NCBI GenBank assembly: GCA_902524045.1
Contig: CABZBT010000007.1
Span: forward strand, 1 to 33,075
Length of the DNA: 33,075 nt
DNA from: an uncultured Pelagibacteraceae bacterium
GTDB lineage: Bacteria; Pseudomonadota; Alphaproteobacteria; Pelagibacterales; Pelagibacteraceae
Direction: 5' to 3'
Each line of letters begins with the position of its first letter. Position 1 is the stretch's first letter. This document shows positions 10,299-20,631 of the stretch, one piece after another. Both the position numbers and the translations under genes were made by a program. The notes under the pieces were generated by a model. It searched no databases, had not been told where the DNA came from, and saw only the letters and a list, made by a program, of their open reading frames with translations.

Positions 10299-10852
10299 TG
10301 ACACCAAGATTAAAAGAACTTTATTTTAAAGAAATAAAACCGGCAATAAAAACAGAATTTGGATTTAAAAATCTTAATATGGGCCCTAAAATTGAGAAGG
10401 TGGTTTTAAATATGGGGTTAGGTTTGGATGGAAATGACTCCAAAATTCTAAAATCATGTGAAGAGGACTTGGCGAAGATTACTGGTCAAAAACCAATAAT
10501 AACAAAATTTAAAAAGTCCGTAGCTAATTTTAAAACAAGAAAAGGTTCAAACGCTGGGTTAAAAGTAACTCTAAGAAAAAATAAAATGTATGAATTTATA
10601 GATAGACTGATTAATATTGCTTTGCCAAGGGTCAAAGACTTCAGAGGATTGTCCCCTAAAGGATTTGATAAATTTGGTAATTATACATTTGGTATTAAAG
10701 AACATATTATATTTCCAGAAGTAAGTTTCGATAGAGCAGATAAGGTTAGAGGTTTAGATGTTATTATCGTTATATCATCTCTAAATAAAGACCACAGCTT
10801 TGCTCTATTAAATAAGATGAATTTTCCATTTATAAAAAAAGGAGACAATTAA
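10298..10852 (+). CDS. rplE: 50S ribosomal protein L5
   Basis: KVVLNMGLG...SVANFKTRKGSNAGLKVTLRKNKMYEFIDRLINIALPRVKDFRGLSPKGFD. Confidence 0.99.
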   Translation: MTPRLKELYFKEIKPAIKTEFGFKNLNMGPKIEKVVLNMGLGLDGNDSKILKSCEEDLAKITGQKPIITKFKKSVANFKTRKGSNAGLKVTLRKNKMYEFIDRLINIALPRVKDFRGLSPKGFDKFGNYTFGIKEHIIFPEVSFDRADKVRGLDVIIVISSLNKDHSFALLNKMNFPFIKKGDN

Positions 10853-10853
10853 G

Positions 10854-11159
10854 ATGGCTAAATTAAGTTCAATCAATAAAAATAATAGAAGAATTAAACT
10901 TTCAGATAGGTTTTTTAAAAAAAGATCTAAGTTAAAAAAAATTGTGATGGATAAAAAAATTTCTTTAGAAGAAAGATTTAAAGCTCAACAAAAGCTTTCA
11001 AAATTACCAAGAAATTCTGCAAAAATTAGAGTGATGAATAGATGCCAAATAACGGGCAGGCCTCACGGGGTTTATAGAAAATTAAAAATATCAAGAATCG
11101 CGTTAAGACAACTTGGATTACAAGGAAAAATACCAGGTTTAGTTAAATCAAGCTGGTAG
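10854..11159 (+). CDS. rpsN: 30S ribosomal protein S14
   Basis: RNSAKIRVMNRCQITGRPHGVYRKLKISRIALRQLGLQGKIPGLVKSSW. Confidence 0.98.
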   Translation: MAKLSSINKNNRRIKLSDRFFKKRSKLKKIVMDKKISLEERFKAQQKLSKLPRNSAKIRVMNRCQITGRPHGVYRKLKISRIALRQLGLQGKIPGLVKSSW

Positions 11160-11171
11160 AAAGGATTAATT

Positions 11172-11567
11172 ATGAGTTTAAGTGACCCTATTGGAGATAT
11201 GATAGCAAGAGTAAAAAATGCTCAAGCTAGATATCATAAAAAAGTTGAACTACCATCCTCAAATTTTAAAAGTAAAATTGCTGACATTTTAAAAAATGAG
11301 GGATTTATAAAGGATTTTAAAGTTTCAAGTAATGAAAAAAAAAATACTTTATCTTTAGAATTGAAATATCATTCTGGAAATCCTGTTATAAACAATTTTG
11401 AAAGAGTCTCAAAACCTGGAAGAAGAATTTTTTCAAGCGCTGATAGTTTACCGAAAATAAATAATGGTTTAGGTATAGCTATTTTATCAACTTCCAAAGG
11501 TGTAATGACTGATATAGACGCAAGAAAACAGAGATTGGGTGGTGAAATAATTTGTAAGGTTTTTTAA
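11172..11567 (+). CDS. rpsH: 30S ribosomal protein S8
   Basis: MSLSDPIGDMIARVKNAQ...GLGIAILSTSKGVMTDIDARKQRLGGEIICKVF. Confidence 0.98.
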   Translation: MSLSDPIGDMIARVKNAQARYHKKVELPSSNFKSKIADILKNEGFIKDFKVSSNEKKNTLSLELKYHSGNPVINNFERVSKPGRRIFSSADSLPKINNGLGIAILSTSKGVMTDIDARKQRLGGEIICKVF

Positions 11568-11568
11568 T

Positions 11569-12108
11569 ATGTCTAAAATTGGTAAAATAAATATCTCAAT
11601 ACCAGAAAAAGTAAAAGTGGCTATTGCTGGAAATATTTTAAATATTGAGGGTCCTTTGGGTAAAAAATCACTAAATATTGATCTAGAAATGTTTAATCTT
11701 GATATTAAAGACGGCAAAGAAATATCCATAAAACCAAAAAAAATTGATCAAAACACAAAAAGATTATGGGGAATGAACAGAAGTCTTATTAATAATGCTG
11801 TTATTGGTTCTGTTAAGGGATATGAAAAAATTTTAGAACTGGTAGGTGTGGGGTATAGAGCAGCTTTGAAGGGTAATCAGTTGAATTTACAATTAGGTTA
11901 CAGCCATGATATTAATTATGATATCCCCCAAGGTATAAAAATTATAGTTGAAAAACAAACAATTTTAAAGATATCTGGATATGATAAACAATTAGTGGGT
12001 TTAGTTGTATCCAAGATAAAAACTTTTAGAAAAATTGAACCTTACAAAGGAAAAGGTATAAGAGAAAAAGATCAATATATTCTTAAAAAAGAAGGTAAGA
12101 AAAAATGA
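11569..12108 (+). CDS. rplF: 50S ribosomal protein L6
   Basis: [15 protein letters not shown]...[25 protein letters not shown]...PYKGKGIRE. Confidence 0.98.
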   Translation: MSKIGKINISIPEKVKVAIAGNILNIEGPLGKKSLNIDLEMFNLDIKDGKEISIKPKKIDQNTKRLWGMNRSLINNAVIGSVKGYEKILELVGVGYRAALKGNQLNLQLGYSHDINYDIPQGIKIIVEKQTILKISGYDKQLVGLVVSKIKTFRKIEPYKGKGIREKDQYILKKEGKKK

Positions 12109-12464
12109 TGAAGCTAAATACAAGTTCTAGAAAAAAATATAGAGTAACAAATAAAGTAAGAAGAGTTGCTGGTATTGGAAGATTGAGACTGAGTATTTTT
12201 AGATCTTCAAAAAATATTTCTGCTCAAATTATAGATGATAACAAAAATATTACTATTTTATCTGCATCGTCTATTGAAAAAGGTATGAAAGATATTAAAA
12301 CCAGTAGTAAGTCTGAACTTTCAAGGATAGTTGCAGAAAAACTTGCAAAAAAAGCTAAAGAAAAAAAAATTAACAAGATTTATTTTGACAGGGGTGTTTA
12401 TAAATATCATGGTAGAGTCAAAATTTTTGCCGAGACATTGCGAAAAAATGGGATGGATTTTTGA
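12105..12464 (+). CDS. rplR: 50S ribosomal protein L18
   Basis: [20 protein letters not shown]...[27 protein letters not shown]. Confidence 0.96.
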   Translation: MMKLNTSSRKKYRVTNKVRRVAGIGRLRLSIFRSSKNISAQIIDDNKNITILSASSIEKGMKDIKTSSKSELSRIVAEKLAKKAKEKKINKIYFDRGVYKYHGRVKIFAETLRKNGMDF

Positions 12465-12982
12465 ACATGGAAAATTTTAGAGAAAAAAAGAAAGATGATC
12501 TTCTAGAAAAGTTAGTTCACATTAACAGAATTACCAAGGTTGTTAAAGGTGGAAGAAGATTTGGTTTTTCAGCTTTAGTTGTTGTAGGTAATCAAGCAGG
12601 AAAAATAGGTGTTGCTCATGCAAAAGCAAAACAAGTGCCTGATGCAATTAAAAAAGCCAACGAAATTGCAAGAAGAAAATTAATTCATATACCTTTGAGA
12701 GAGGGTCGAACAATTCATCATGATGTAAAAGCTAAGGACGGATCTGGTAGAATAGTCTTAAGAGCAGCTTCAAAGGGTACAGGAATTATTGCTGGTGGTC
12801 CAGTTAGGGCTGTTTGTGAGGTTTTGGGTGTAAAAGATATTGTGGCAAAGTCTATGGGAACATCTAATGCTCACAATGTAATAAGAGCTACTATTAAGGC
12901 TTTGTCGAAACAAAATTCTCCCAAACAAATTTCATCAATTAGGAATATAAAAATTTCACAAGTAATAGAGAAAAGAGGATAA
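12461..12982 (+). CDS. rpsE: 30S ribosomal protein S5
   Basis: [52 protein letters not shown] begins with TTG at 12461; an in-frame ATG at 12467 is the alternative start. Confidence 0.97.
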   Translation: MNMENFREKKKDDLLEKLVHINRITKVVKGGRRFGFSALVVVGNQAGKIGVAHAKAKQVPDAIKKANEIARRKLIHIPLREGRTIHHDVKAKDGSGRIVLRAASKGTGIIAGGPVRAVCEVLGVKDIVAKSMGTSNAHNVIRATIKALSKQNSPKQISSIRNIKISQVIEKRG

Positions 12983-13434
12983 TGTTAAAACTAAATAATA
13001 GACCTAAAATTAATAAGTCTAAAATTAGAGTGGGCAGAGGAATTGGCTCAGGCAAAGGTAAAACTTCAGGAAGAGGTGTCAAGGGTCAGAAATCTAGGTC
13101 TGGTGTTGCTATAAAAAGTTTCGAAGGTGGACAAATGCCACTATTTAGACGATTACCAAAAAGAGGCTTCAATTCAATGAGGCAAGAAAAAATTGCAATT
13201 TTGAATTTAGATAAGATTCAATCTTATATAGAAAAAAAAACAATTAGCACAAATGAAATCTTAAACTCATCATCACTTAAAAAGTTGAGATTAATAAATA
13301 AAAATTCTAAAAAACTTAAAATTTTGGGATCAGGAGAAATAAAAGATAAGATTAATATAGAGGCAGATCTAGCATCAAAATCAGCGTTAGAAAAACTTGA
13401 AAAAATTGGTGGATCAATACAACTAAAAAAATAA
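12982..13434 (+). CDS. rplO: 50S ribosomal protein L15
   Basis: GRGIGSGKGKTSGRGVKGQKSRSGVAIKSFEGGQMPLFRRLPKRGFN. Confidence 0.98.
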   Translation: MLKLNNRPKINKSKIRVGRGIGSGKGKTSGRGVKGQKSRSGVAIKSFEGGQMPLFRRLPKRGFNSMRQEKIAILNLDKIQSYIEKKTISTNEILNSSSLKKLRLINKNSKKLKILGSGEIKDKINIEADLASKSALEKLEKIGGSIQLKK

Positions 13435-13445
13435 TATCTAAGTAA

Positions 13446-14726
13446 ATGAGTTCTTCATCTTCAAGTAGTGATTTAAAAAATCGTATTATATTTACTATAG
13501 CCATTTTAGCAATTTATAGGTTTGGTACTTTTGTTCCTTTGCCTGGAATTGACCCAGAACAATTAAAGATATTAATGGAAGGAAACCAGAAGGGTTTACT
13601 TGGCATGTTTAATGTTTTTGCAGGTGGTGCGGTAAGCAGAATGGCTATTTTTGCTTTAGGGATAATGCCATATATTTCATCATCAATTATTGTTCAATTG
13701 TTAACTGGTGTATCTGATTATTTCAAAAATCTTAAAGCACAAGGTGAAACTGGTAGAGCAAAAATAACTCAAATTACAAGATATGGAACTGTTTTATTAG
13801 CAACAGTTCAGGGGTATGGTTTATCTGTTGGTCTTGAGTCATCATCTGGCTTAGTTATAAATCCAGGTATATTTTTTAAAATATCAACTGTGACAACAAT
13901 TGTGGCTGGCACTATATTTTTGATGTGGTTAGGTGAACAAATAACCCAAAGAGGAATAGGAAATGGGATATCGTTGATTATCTTTGCGGGAATTGTTGCA
14001 GAAATACCAAGAGCATTAGTAACGACTTTTGAATTAGGCAGAACAGGGGCAATATCAACAATAATGATAATTGCAATATTTGTTTTACTAATTTTAACTA
14101 TATTATTCATTGTATTTATGGAAAGAGCCTTACGTAAAATTTTGATAAATTATCCAAAAAGACAAATGGGAAATAAAATGTATGGTGGTGAGTCATCACA
14201 TTTGCCTTTAAAAATCAATCAGGCTGGTGTTATACCAGCAATTTTTGCTTCTGCCTTACTTTTATTACCAGTAACATTTTCTAATTTTAATATTTCCGAA
14301 AGTGAAACTTTTTTAAATTTAAGCTCTTATTTTACTCAAGGACAGCCTCTCTATATGCTGTTATATGCTTCAGGTATAATATTTTTTACTTTTTTTTATA
14401 CGTCGATCACATTTAACCCAACCGAAACAGCAGATAATTTAAGAAAATATGGTGGGTTTGTACCGGGTATACGACCTGGAGAAAGTACTGCGATTTACAT
14501 AGAAAATATATTGACAAAACTAACTACTATTGGGGCACTGTATTTGACTTTGGTATGTTTAATGCCTGAATTTTTAATTGCAAATTATCCTATCCCATTT
14601 TATTTAGGTGGAACCTCAATATTAATTGTTGTTGTTGTTGCTATTGATACGGTAACTCAAATTCAAACAAGACTTATGAGTTCACAATATGAACAACTAA
14701 TAAAAAAAACTAAATTTGGTAAATAA
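13446..14726 (+). CDS. secY: Preprotein translocase subunit SecY
   Basis: LAIYRFGTFVPLPGID, GIMPYISSSIIVQLL, GIGNGISLIIFAGIV, PTETADNLRKYGGFVPGIRPGEST; tandem TAA stops. Confidence 0.99.
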   Translation: MSSSSSSSDLKNRIIFTIAILAIYRFGTFVPLPGIDPEQLKILMEGNQKGLLGMFNVFAGGAVSRMAIFALGIMPYISSSIIVQLLTGVSDYFKNLKAQGETGRAKITQITRYGTVLLATVQGYGLSVGLESSSGLVINPGIFFKISTVTTIVAGTIFLMWLGEQITQRGIGNGISLIIFAGIVAEIPRALVTTFELGRTGAISTIMIIAIFVLLILTILFIVFMERALRKILINYPKRQMGNKMYGGESSHLPLKINQAGVIPAIFASALLLLPVTFSNFNISESETFLNLSSYFTQGQPLYMLLYASGIIFFTFFYTSITFNPTETADNLRKYGGFVPGIRPGESTAIYIENILTKLTTIGALYLTLVCLMPEFLIANYPIPFYLGGTSILIVVVVAIDTVTQIQTRLMSSQYEQLIKKTKFGK

Positions 14727-14735
14727 TAAAGAAAA

Positions 14736-15299
14736 GTGAATTTAATTTTATTTGGACCTCCAGGAGCTGGTAAAGGGACTCAAGCTAAATATTTAGTTGA
14801 AAAATTAGGTAATTTCCAAGTATCAACTGGTGAAATTTTAAGAAATGAAATTCAAAAAAATTCTGAAATTGGAAAAAAGATTGTAGATGATATGAACGAT
14901 GGAAAGTTTGTTAGTGACCAAATAGTTAATACCTTGATTGAGGAAATATTGAATGATCCTAAGAAAAAAAATAAATTGATCTTCGATGGATATCCAAGAT
15001 CATTAACTCAGGCGAGGAAATTGGAAAAATTATTAGAGAAAACTCGTCAGAATATAGATTTCATTTTTTTTCTAAATGTGAATAAAAATGTAATTGTTAA
15101 AAGAATAGAAAATAGAAAAATTCTTGAAAAAAGATCAGATGATGATTTGAAGACTTTTATAAAAAGATACGATACTTACATGGCTACAACAAAACCAGTT
15201 TTAGATTTCTATTCAAGAAATCCAAATTTTTATGAAATAGATGGTAGTTCTGAAATTAGCGAAATAACCACTAAAATTGACAATTTTATCAATGTTTAA
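14736..15299 (+). CDS. adk: Adenylate kinase (short-LID type, GTG start)
   Basis: MNLILFGPPGAGKGTQAKYLVEKLGNFQVSTGEILR...DGYPRSLTQA; GTG at 14736. Confidence 0.97.
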   Translation: MNLILFGPPGAGKGTQAKYLVEKLGNFQVSTGEILRNEIQKNSEIGKKIVDDMNDGKFVSDQIVNTLIEEILNDPKKKNKLIFDGYPRSLTQARKLEKLLEKTRQNIDFIFFLNVNKNVIVKRIENRKILEKRSDDDLKTFIKRYDTYMATTKPVLDFYSRNPNFYEIDGSSEISEITTKIDNFINV

Positions 15300-15303
15300 G
15301 CCG

Positions 15304-15331
15304 TTGACTTTAAAAGAACTTCTTATATAAA
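15304..15331 (+). promoter_or_regulatory. Putative sigma70-type promoter for rpsM-rpsK-rpoA-rplQ: TTGACT (15304-15309), 16 bp, TATAAA (15326-15331)
   Basis: Near-consensus hexamers in the 55-bp adk-rpsM gap. Confidence 0.5.
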
Positions 15332-15354
15332 GGCAGAAAATTATCACTTAATAT

Positions 15355-15738
15355 ATGGCTCGTATTGCAGGTATAAATATCCCACAAAACAAACTTGTTC
15401 ATATAGGTCTTACCTATATTTATGGGATTGGTGATAAGTTCTCTTCTCAAATCTGTTCATCATTAAAAATACCCAAGGAAAAAAGGGTTAATCAATTAAC
15501 AGATGATGAGATTCTTAAAATTAGAGAGTATATTGATCAAAATTTAAAAGTTGAAGGTGATCTTAGGAGAGATTATTCATTAAGTATTAAAAGATTAATA
15601 GATCTTGCTTGCTATAGAGGCTCAAGACACAGAAAAAAATTGCCTGTTCGAGGGCAAAGAACTAGATGCAATGCAAGAACGCGAAAAGGCAAAGCAATAG
15701 CAATAGCAGGAAAAAAATTAACTCCACTTAAGAAGTAA
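15355..15738 (+). CDS. rpsM: 30S ribosomal protein S13
   Basis: [13 protein letters not shown]...[27 protein letters not shown]. Confidence 0.99.
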   Translation: MARIAGINIPQNKLVHIGLTYIYGIGDKFSSQICSSLKIPKEKRVNQLTDDEILKIREYIDQNLKVEGDLRRDYSLSIKRLIDLACYRGSRHRKKLPVRGQRTRCNARTRKGKAIAIAGKKLTPLKK

Positions 15739-15740
15739 TT

Positions 15741-16190
15741 ATGGCCAAAGTTGATAAGTTAGAAAAACAAGATCAAAAAAATGAAAAATCAGTCAGTAAA
15801 ATAAAAAAAAGTTCTTACTCAAAAAAGAAAAAATTAAAAAAAAATATTTTAAATGGTATTGCTTATGTACAATCAACATTTAACAATACAATTATTTCAA
15901 TAGCAGACACAAATGGAAATGTGATTTCATGGGCTTCATCAGGTCAAAAGGGATTTAAAGGATCAAGAAAATCTACTCCATATGCGGCTCAAATAGCCGC
16001 TGATGCTGCCGCCTCTAAAGCTTTAGAATTTGGTATGAAAACTTTATCAGTAGAAGTTAAAGGTCCAGGATCAGGTAGAGAAACTGCTCTAAGAGCTCTA
16101 CAAGCCAGAGGTTTTAAAATTTTATCTATAAAAGATACAACACCAATGCCACATAATGGGACTAGGCCACCAAAAAAAAGGAGAGTTTAA
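15741..16190 (+). CDS. rpsK: 30S ribosomal protein S11 (Lys-rich N-terminal extension)
   Basis: [47 protein letters not shown]...[18 protein letters not shown]. Confidence 0.98.
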   Translation: MAKVDKLEKQDQKNEKSVSKIKKSSYSKKKKLKKNILNGIAYVQSTFNNTIISIADTNGNVISWASSGQKGFKGSRKSTPYAAQIAADAAASKALEFGMKTLSVEVKGPGSGRETALRALQARGFKILSIKDTTPMPHNGTRPPKKRRV

Positions 16191-17218
16191 TGGAAACTGA
16201 AAATGTAAATTTAAAAAATTGGAAATCTTTAATTAAACCATCGAAAATTGATGTTCAATTGAGTGATGATTTATCTCGAGCTAAAATTGTAGCTGAACCA
16301 CTCGAAAAAGGTTATGGTTTAACTTTAGGAAATTCGTTAAGAAGAATATTGTTGTCATCGATTAGAGGCGCTGCAGTTACTTCAATTCAGATTGATGGAG
16401 TGCTGCATGAGTTTACATCTATCAAAGGTGTTCGTGAGGATGTGACTGATATTGTTTTAAATGTTAAATCTTTAGCTCTAAAATCGTCATCAGAGGGAAC
16501 TAAGAAATTAATTTTAGATGCTAAAGGACCAGGCGAAATTAAAGCGTCAGATATAACTCCTGTGAATGATGTTGAAATATTAAATCCAGATTTGGTTATT
16601 TGTAATTTAGATGAAAATACGTCTTTTCATATGGAAATGAATGTGAATACTGGAAAAGGATATGTTCCTGCTGAATTGAACAAGCCCGAGGAACCACCAT
16701 TAGGCCTAATAGCAATTGACTCACTATACAGTCCAGTAAAAAAAGTTTCTTATTCTGTTAGTACCGCAAGAGAGGGTAAAGCGCTTGATTATGATAAATT
16801 GACTATGGAAGTAGAAACGGATGGATCAATTTCTGCTGAGGATGCAGTAGCTTATTCCGCAAGAATTTTTCAAGATCAATTAAAAATGTTTATAAATTTT
16901 GATGAGCCGGTTGAAACACCTACAAAAGAAGTTTCATCTGAGCCAGAATTTAATAAAAATTTGTTAAGAAAAGTAGATGAACTAGAGTTATCAGTAAGAT
17001 CTATGAATTGTTTAAAAAATGATAATATAATTTACATAGGTGATCTAGTTCAAAAATCTGAAGGAGAAATGCTTAGAACTCCAAATTTTGGTAGAAAATC
17101 ATTGAATGAAATCAAAGAGGTATTAACTGGAATGTCCTTGTATTTGGGCATGGAAATACCGAATTGGCCACCAGATAATATTGCCGAAATGTCAAAAAAA
17201 CTTGAAGAGGCTTTATAA
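16190..17218 (+). CDS. rpoA: DNA-directed RNA polymerase subunit alpha
   Basis: [40 protein letters not shown]...[14 protein letters not shown]. Confidence 0.99.
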   Translation: METENVNLKNWKSLIKPSKIDVQLSDDLSRAKIVAEPLEKGYGLTLGNSLRRILLSSIRGAAVTSIQIDGVLHEFTSIKGVREDVTDIVLNVKSLALKSSSEGTKKLILDAKGPGEIKASDITPVNDVEILNPDLVICNLDENTSFHMEMNVNTGKGYVPAELNKPEEPPLGLIAIDSLYSPVKKVSYSVSTAREGKALDYDKLTMEVETDGSISAEDAVAYSARIFQDQLKMFINFDEPVETPTKEVSSEPEFNKNLLRKVDELELSVRSMNCLKNDNIIYIGDLVQKSEGEMLRTPNFGRKSLNEIKEVLTGMSLYLGMEIPNWPPDNIAEMSKKLEEAL

Positions 17219-17667
17219 TGAGACATGGACTTGCTAATAAAAAGCTTAACAGAACATCTGAGCATAGAAAGGCGTTACTAAAAAACATGCTTAATTCTCT
17301 AATCAAGTATGAGCAAATTAAAACAACTTTACCGAAAGCAAAATTTTTAAAACCTCAAGCTGATAAAATTATAACTTTAGGCAAGAAAGACACTCTTCAT
17401 AATACAAAAATCTTAGTTTCACAATTACAAGATATAAAATCTGCGAATAAAGTTAAAAAAACACTATCCAAAAGATATGAAAAAAGATTAGGTGGTTATA
17501 CAAGAATAATTAAAGCTGGTTTTAGATATGGTGATAACGCACCAATGGCAATTATTGAATTTGTAGACAGGGATGTTGAGGCAAAAAAACTAGATAAAAT
17601 AAAAAAATCTACTTCAAAAGAGCCTGAAAAAAAAGACGATAAAAAATTAGTTACTGCATCTAAATAA
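17218..17667 (+). CDS. rplQ: 50S ribosomal protein L17
   Basis: [42 protein letters not shown]. Confidence 0.98.
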   Translation: MRHGLANKKLNRTSEHRKALLKNMLNSLIKYEQIKTTLPKAKFLKPQADKIITLGKKDTLHNTKILVSQLQDIKSANKVKKTLSKRYEKRLGGYTRIIKAGFRYGDNAPMAIIEFVDRDVEAKKLDKIKKSTSKEPEKKDDKKLVTASK

Positions 17668-17678
17668 ATTTTTTAATT

Positions 17679-18596
17679 ATGCTAAAAAGTTACCTCGTTG
17701 ACTCAACGTGTAATAATATGCGAATTGACAGATGGATACGCAATACAATTGGTAAAATTCCCCAAGGCCTTATTGAAAAATCTCTTAGATTAGGAAAAAT
17801 AAAAATTAACAAAAAAAAGGTTAAAAGCTCACATAAGATAAAATTCAATGACAAAATTGATTTTTATGGTTTTAAATTTGAGGAAAAAATTTTACAAAAA
17901 AAAATAAGTTTTGCTCCTTCAAATCAAATAATTAAAGCCAATGAGGATCTAATAATTGATAATAATGAAAATTTTATTGTGTTAAATAAAAGTGCTGGTA
18001 TTTCTGTACAGGGTGGAACTAAATCAAAAAAAAACTTAATCGATATTTTTAAAAAAAGTGAAATTTTTTCAGACTCAAAACCTTTTTCTGTTCACAGATT
18101 AGATAAGGATACATCTGGCGTTTTTTTAATGGCCAAAAATAGAGAAACAGCACAATTATTAACATCTTTGTTTAGATTGAGAAAAGTTCATAAAACTTAT
18201 CTAGCTATATGCCACGGTGAATTAGATAAAAACTCAGGCGAATGGACAGATGATTTGGTTCGTTATGAAAATGGAAAAAAAATTGTTGAAAAAGCAAAAA
18301 CAATTTTCAAAATTATTGATAAAAATTCAAATTATAGTTTTGTTAAAATGAAACCAATTACTGGTAGAAAGCACCAATTAAGAAAACAACTTTTCAACAT
18401 TGGTCACTCAATTTATGGAGATAACAAATATAAATCTTCTTTAAAAACTTTGGGAATTAATAAGGAATTAATGCTACATGCATATGAAATAAGATTCATT
18501 ATAAAGGATAGAAAATACACATATAAAGCTTTACTTCCTGATTATTTTAAAAAATTATTAAAAACAAAAAGGCTTAATTATTCAAATTTGAAATAA
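17679..18596 (+). CDS. RluC/RluD-family 23S rRNA pseudouridine synthase
   Basis: N-terminal S4-like region, then [17 protein letters not shown] (catalytic HRLDxxTSG) and [11 protein letters not shown]; typical alphaproteobacterial RluC. Confidence 0.9.
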   Translation: MLKSYLVDSTCNNMRIDRWIRNTIGKIPQGLIEKSLRLGKIKINKKKVKSSHKIKFNDKIDFYGFKFEEKILQKKISFAPSNQIIKANEDLIIDNNENFIVLNKSAGISVQGGTKSKKNLIDIFKKSEIFSDSKPFSVHRLDKDTSGVFLMAKNRETAQLLTSLFRLRKVHKTYLAICHGELDKNSGEWTDDLVRYENGKKIVEKAKTIFKIIDKNSNYSFVKMKPITGRKHQLRKQLFNIGHSIYGDNKYKSSLKTLGINKELMLHAYEIRFIIKDRKYTYKALLPDYFKKLLKTKRLNYSNLK

Positions 18597-19194
18597 AAAT
18601 TTCCACTAATTTTTTATCTAATTCTTTATAATCTTGGTCTTTGATTTGTTTTAAATTTGTTATTCCTTTATCTTTAATACCACATGGAATTATTGCACTA
18701 TATTTCTCTAGATTATTACTAATGTTAATAGAAAAACCATGATATGCTATCCATTTACTAATTCTAACTCCAATCGCAGCAACTTTTTTGATTTTTTCAT
18801 TATCTTTGTACCATATACCAATATTTTCTTTATCTGAAAAACTTTTAATATTAAAATAACTTAGTGTTTCAATTATCGTTTTTTCTATTATTGAAATAAA
18901 ATTTCTAATATCCTTTTTTCTTTTTTTTAAGTCTATTACAAAATAACAAATTAATTGCCCAGGTCCATGATAAGTAATTTTACCACCTCTGTTTGTCTTT
19001 AAAATTTCAATTGATTTATCTAAAATATCACTATCGTTATAGCTCGTTCCTGCTGTATAAATATCTGGGTGTTCTAATGTCCAGATCAATTCATTAGATT
19101 TATTAAGATCTAAATCTAATAATCTTTCTTCCATCACTTTTGTAGCGTCTTCATAAATGATAGGTTTTTCGGACTTTTTAATTTCTATACTCAT
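18574..19194 (-). CDS. lipB: Octanoyl-[acyl-carrier-protein]:protein N-octanoyltransferase
   Basis: [49 protein letters not shown] (catalytic Lys and Cys contexts). Confidence 0.94.
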   Translation of the reverse strand: MSIEIKKSEKPIIYEDATKVMEERLLDLDLNKSNELIWTLEHPDIYTAGTSYNDSDILDKSIEILKTNRGGKITYHGPGQLICYFVIDLKKRKKDIRNFISIIEKTIIETLSYFNIKSFSDKENIGIWYKDNEKIKKVAAIGVRISKWIAYHGFSINISNNLEKYSAIIPCGIKDKGITNLKQIKDQDYKELDKKLVEIFISNLNN

Positions 19195-19254
19195 TTAAAA
19201 ATTGTATTCTTTTGATTATGTATTAAAAGATCGACCTAATTAATAGGAAAATTT

Positions 19255-20628
19255 ATGACTTTAATAAAAAAAATCAAAGATAAAAAAGTCAATTTTGAAT
19301 TTAATAAAGAATATATAAAAGTAGTCACTGACAAAATTTCAAATAATGACGCAACTTTTATCACTAATTCTTTTAAAGAGATGCATCCTGCTGATGCTGC
19401 AGATATCATAGAACACCTAAGTCAAAATGATAGGGAAAATTTAATAAAACTTAATAATTTTAAAATAGATCCTGAGGTTTTTGTTGAGCTTAATGAATCA
19501 GTTCAAACTGAAATAATAAAATATCTTTCCTCTGAGGCAATTGTAAGAATATTAAAAAATTTGGAGTCTGATGATGCTATAGCCATACTTGAGAATGTGG
19601 ATGAAAAAAATAAAAACTCAATTTTAAGCTTACTGCCACCTAAAGATCGTTTTGCTCTTTTAGAGGGTCTTAGTTATCCTGAGGATACTGCAGCTAGAAT
19701 AATGCAAAGAGAATTTACTGCAATACCGAGTAACTGGTCAGTTGGTCAAACAATTGATTATTTAAGAGAAAATAAAGATTTACCAGAGCAATTTTTAGAA
19801 ATTTATATTGTTGATGAAAACTTCAAACCTATTGGTGCTGTACCATCATCTAAAGTTCTTAGAACACCGAGAGAAACTAAGATGTCTTCAATTATGGATG
19901 ACTCTATTTTTTTAGTGCCAGTAGATATGGATAGAGAGGAAGTTGGTAACTCATTTGAAAATTACAATTTAAATTCAGCATGCGTAATTGATAAGAATAA
20001 TAAATTAGTAGGAATGATAACTTCAGACGATGTTCTGACTGTTTTAAAAGAAGAGGCCGAGGAAGATGCATTAAGATTGGCAGGTGTAGGAGATGAAGAA
20101 ATTACGGATGGAGTATTAACAAAAACAAAAAGAAGATTTAATTGGTTATTATTAAATCTTTTTACAGCCTTTCTAGCCACATATTGTATTAGTTTATTTG
20201 GAGCAACAATTGAACAAATGGTAGTCTTAGCTTTTTTGATGCCAATAGTTGCTTCAATGGGTGGTAATGCTGGAATGCAAACATTAGCTGTTACCGTTAG
20301 AACTCTTGCAACTAATGATTTAACAAAAAATAATTTTAATCAGAATATTCTTAAAGAATTTAACATAGGTATTTTAAATGGAATTATTTTTGCAATTATA
20401 AGTTCTATTATTGTTCAGCTATGGTTTCAGGACATTCAGCTCTCTTTAATAATCTCTATTTCAATGATATTAACAATGATCGTTGCTGGTTTGTTTGGGA
20501 TATTAGTACCTGTTACACTAAAAAAAATGAATATAGATCCAGCTATAGCATCAAGTGTTTTTGTAACTACCATAACAGATGTTATCGGCTTTGTATCTTT
20601 TTTAGGTGTAGGAGCCTACTTCTTGTAA
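19255..20628 (+). CDS. mgtE: Magnesium transporter MgtE
   Basis: N-domain repeats (HPADAADIIEHL), CBS-like region, and a TM domain with PIVASMGGNAGMQTLAVTVR. Confidence 0.95.
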   Translation: MTLIKKIKDKKVNFEFNKEYIKVVTDKISNNDATFITNSFKEMHPADAADIIEHLSQNDRENLIKLNNFKIDPEVFVELNESVQTEIIKYLSSEAIVRILKNLESDDAIAILENVDEKNKNSILSLLPPKDRFALLEGLSYPEDTAARIMQREFTAIPSNWSVGQTIDYLRENKDLPEQFLEIYIVDENFKPIGAVPSSKVLRTPRETKMSSIMDDSIFLVPVDMDREEVGNSFENYNLNSACVIDKNNKLVGMITSDDVLTVLKEEAEEDALRLAGVGDEEITDGVLTKTKRRFNWLLLNLFTAFLATYCISLFGATIEQMVVLAFLMPIVASMGGNAGMQTLAVTVRTLATNDLTKNNFNQNILKEFNIGILNGIIFAIISSIIVQLWFQDIQLSLIISISMILTMIVAGLFGILVPVTLKKMNIDPAIASSVFVTTITDVIGFVSFLGVGAYFL

Positions 20629-20631
20629 TTA

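Noticed and set aside
13808-14110. 100-aa antisense ORF inside secY
   Set aside because: Shadow ORF opposite a confidently assigned gene.
15061-15180. Adenylate kinase lacking the long zinc-binding LID
   Set aside because: Looks like the known short-type LID found in many alphaproteobacteria, not an aberrant enzyme.
19195-19254. Possible Mg2+-sensing riboswitch upstream of mgtE
   Set aside because: Only 60 bp separate lipB and mgtE, too short for a known Mg2+ riboswitch; only a weak imperfect CTTTT/AAAAG repeat is visible.
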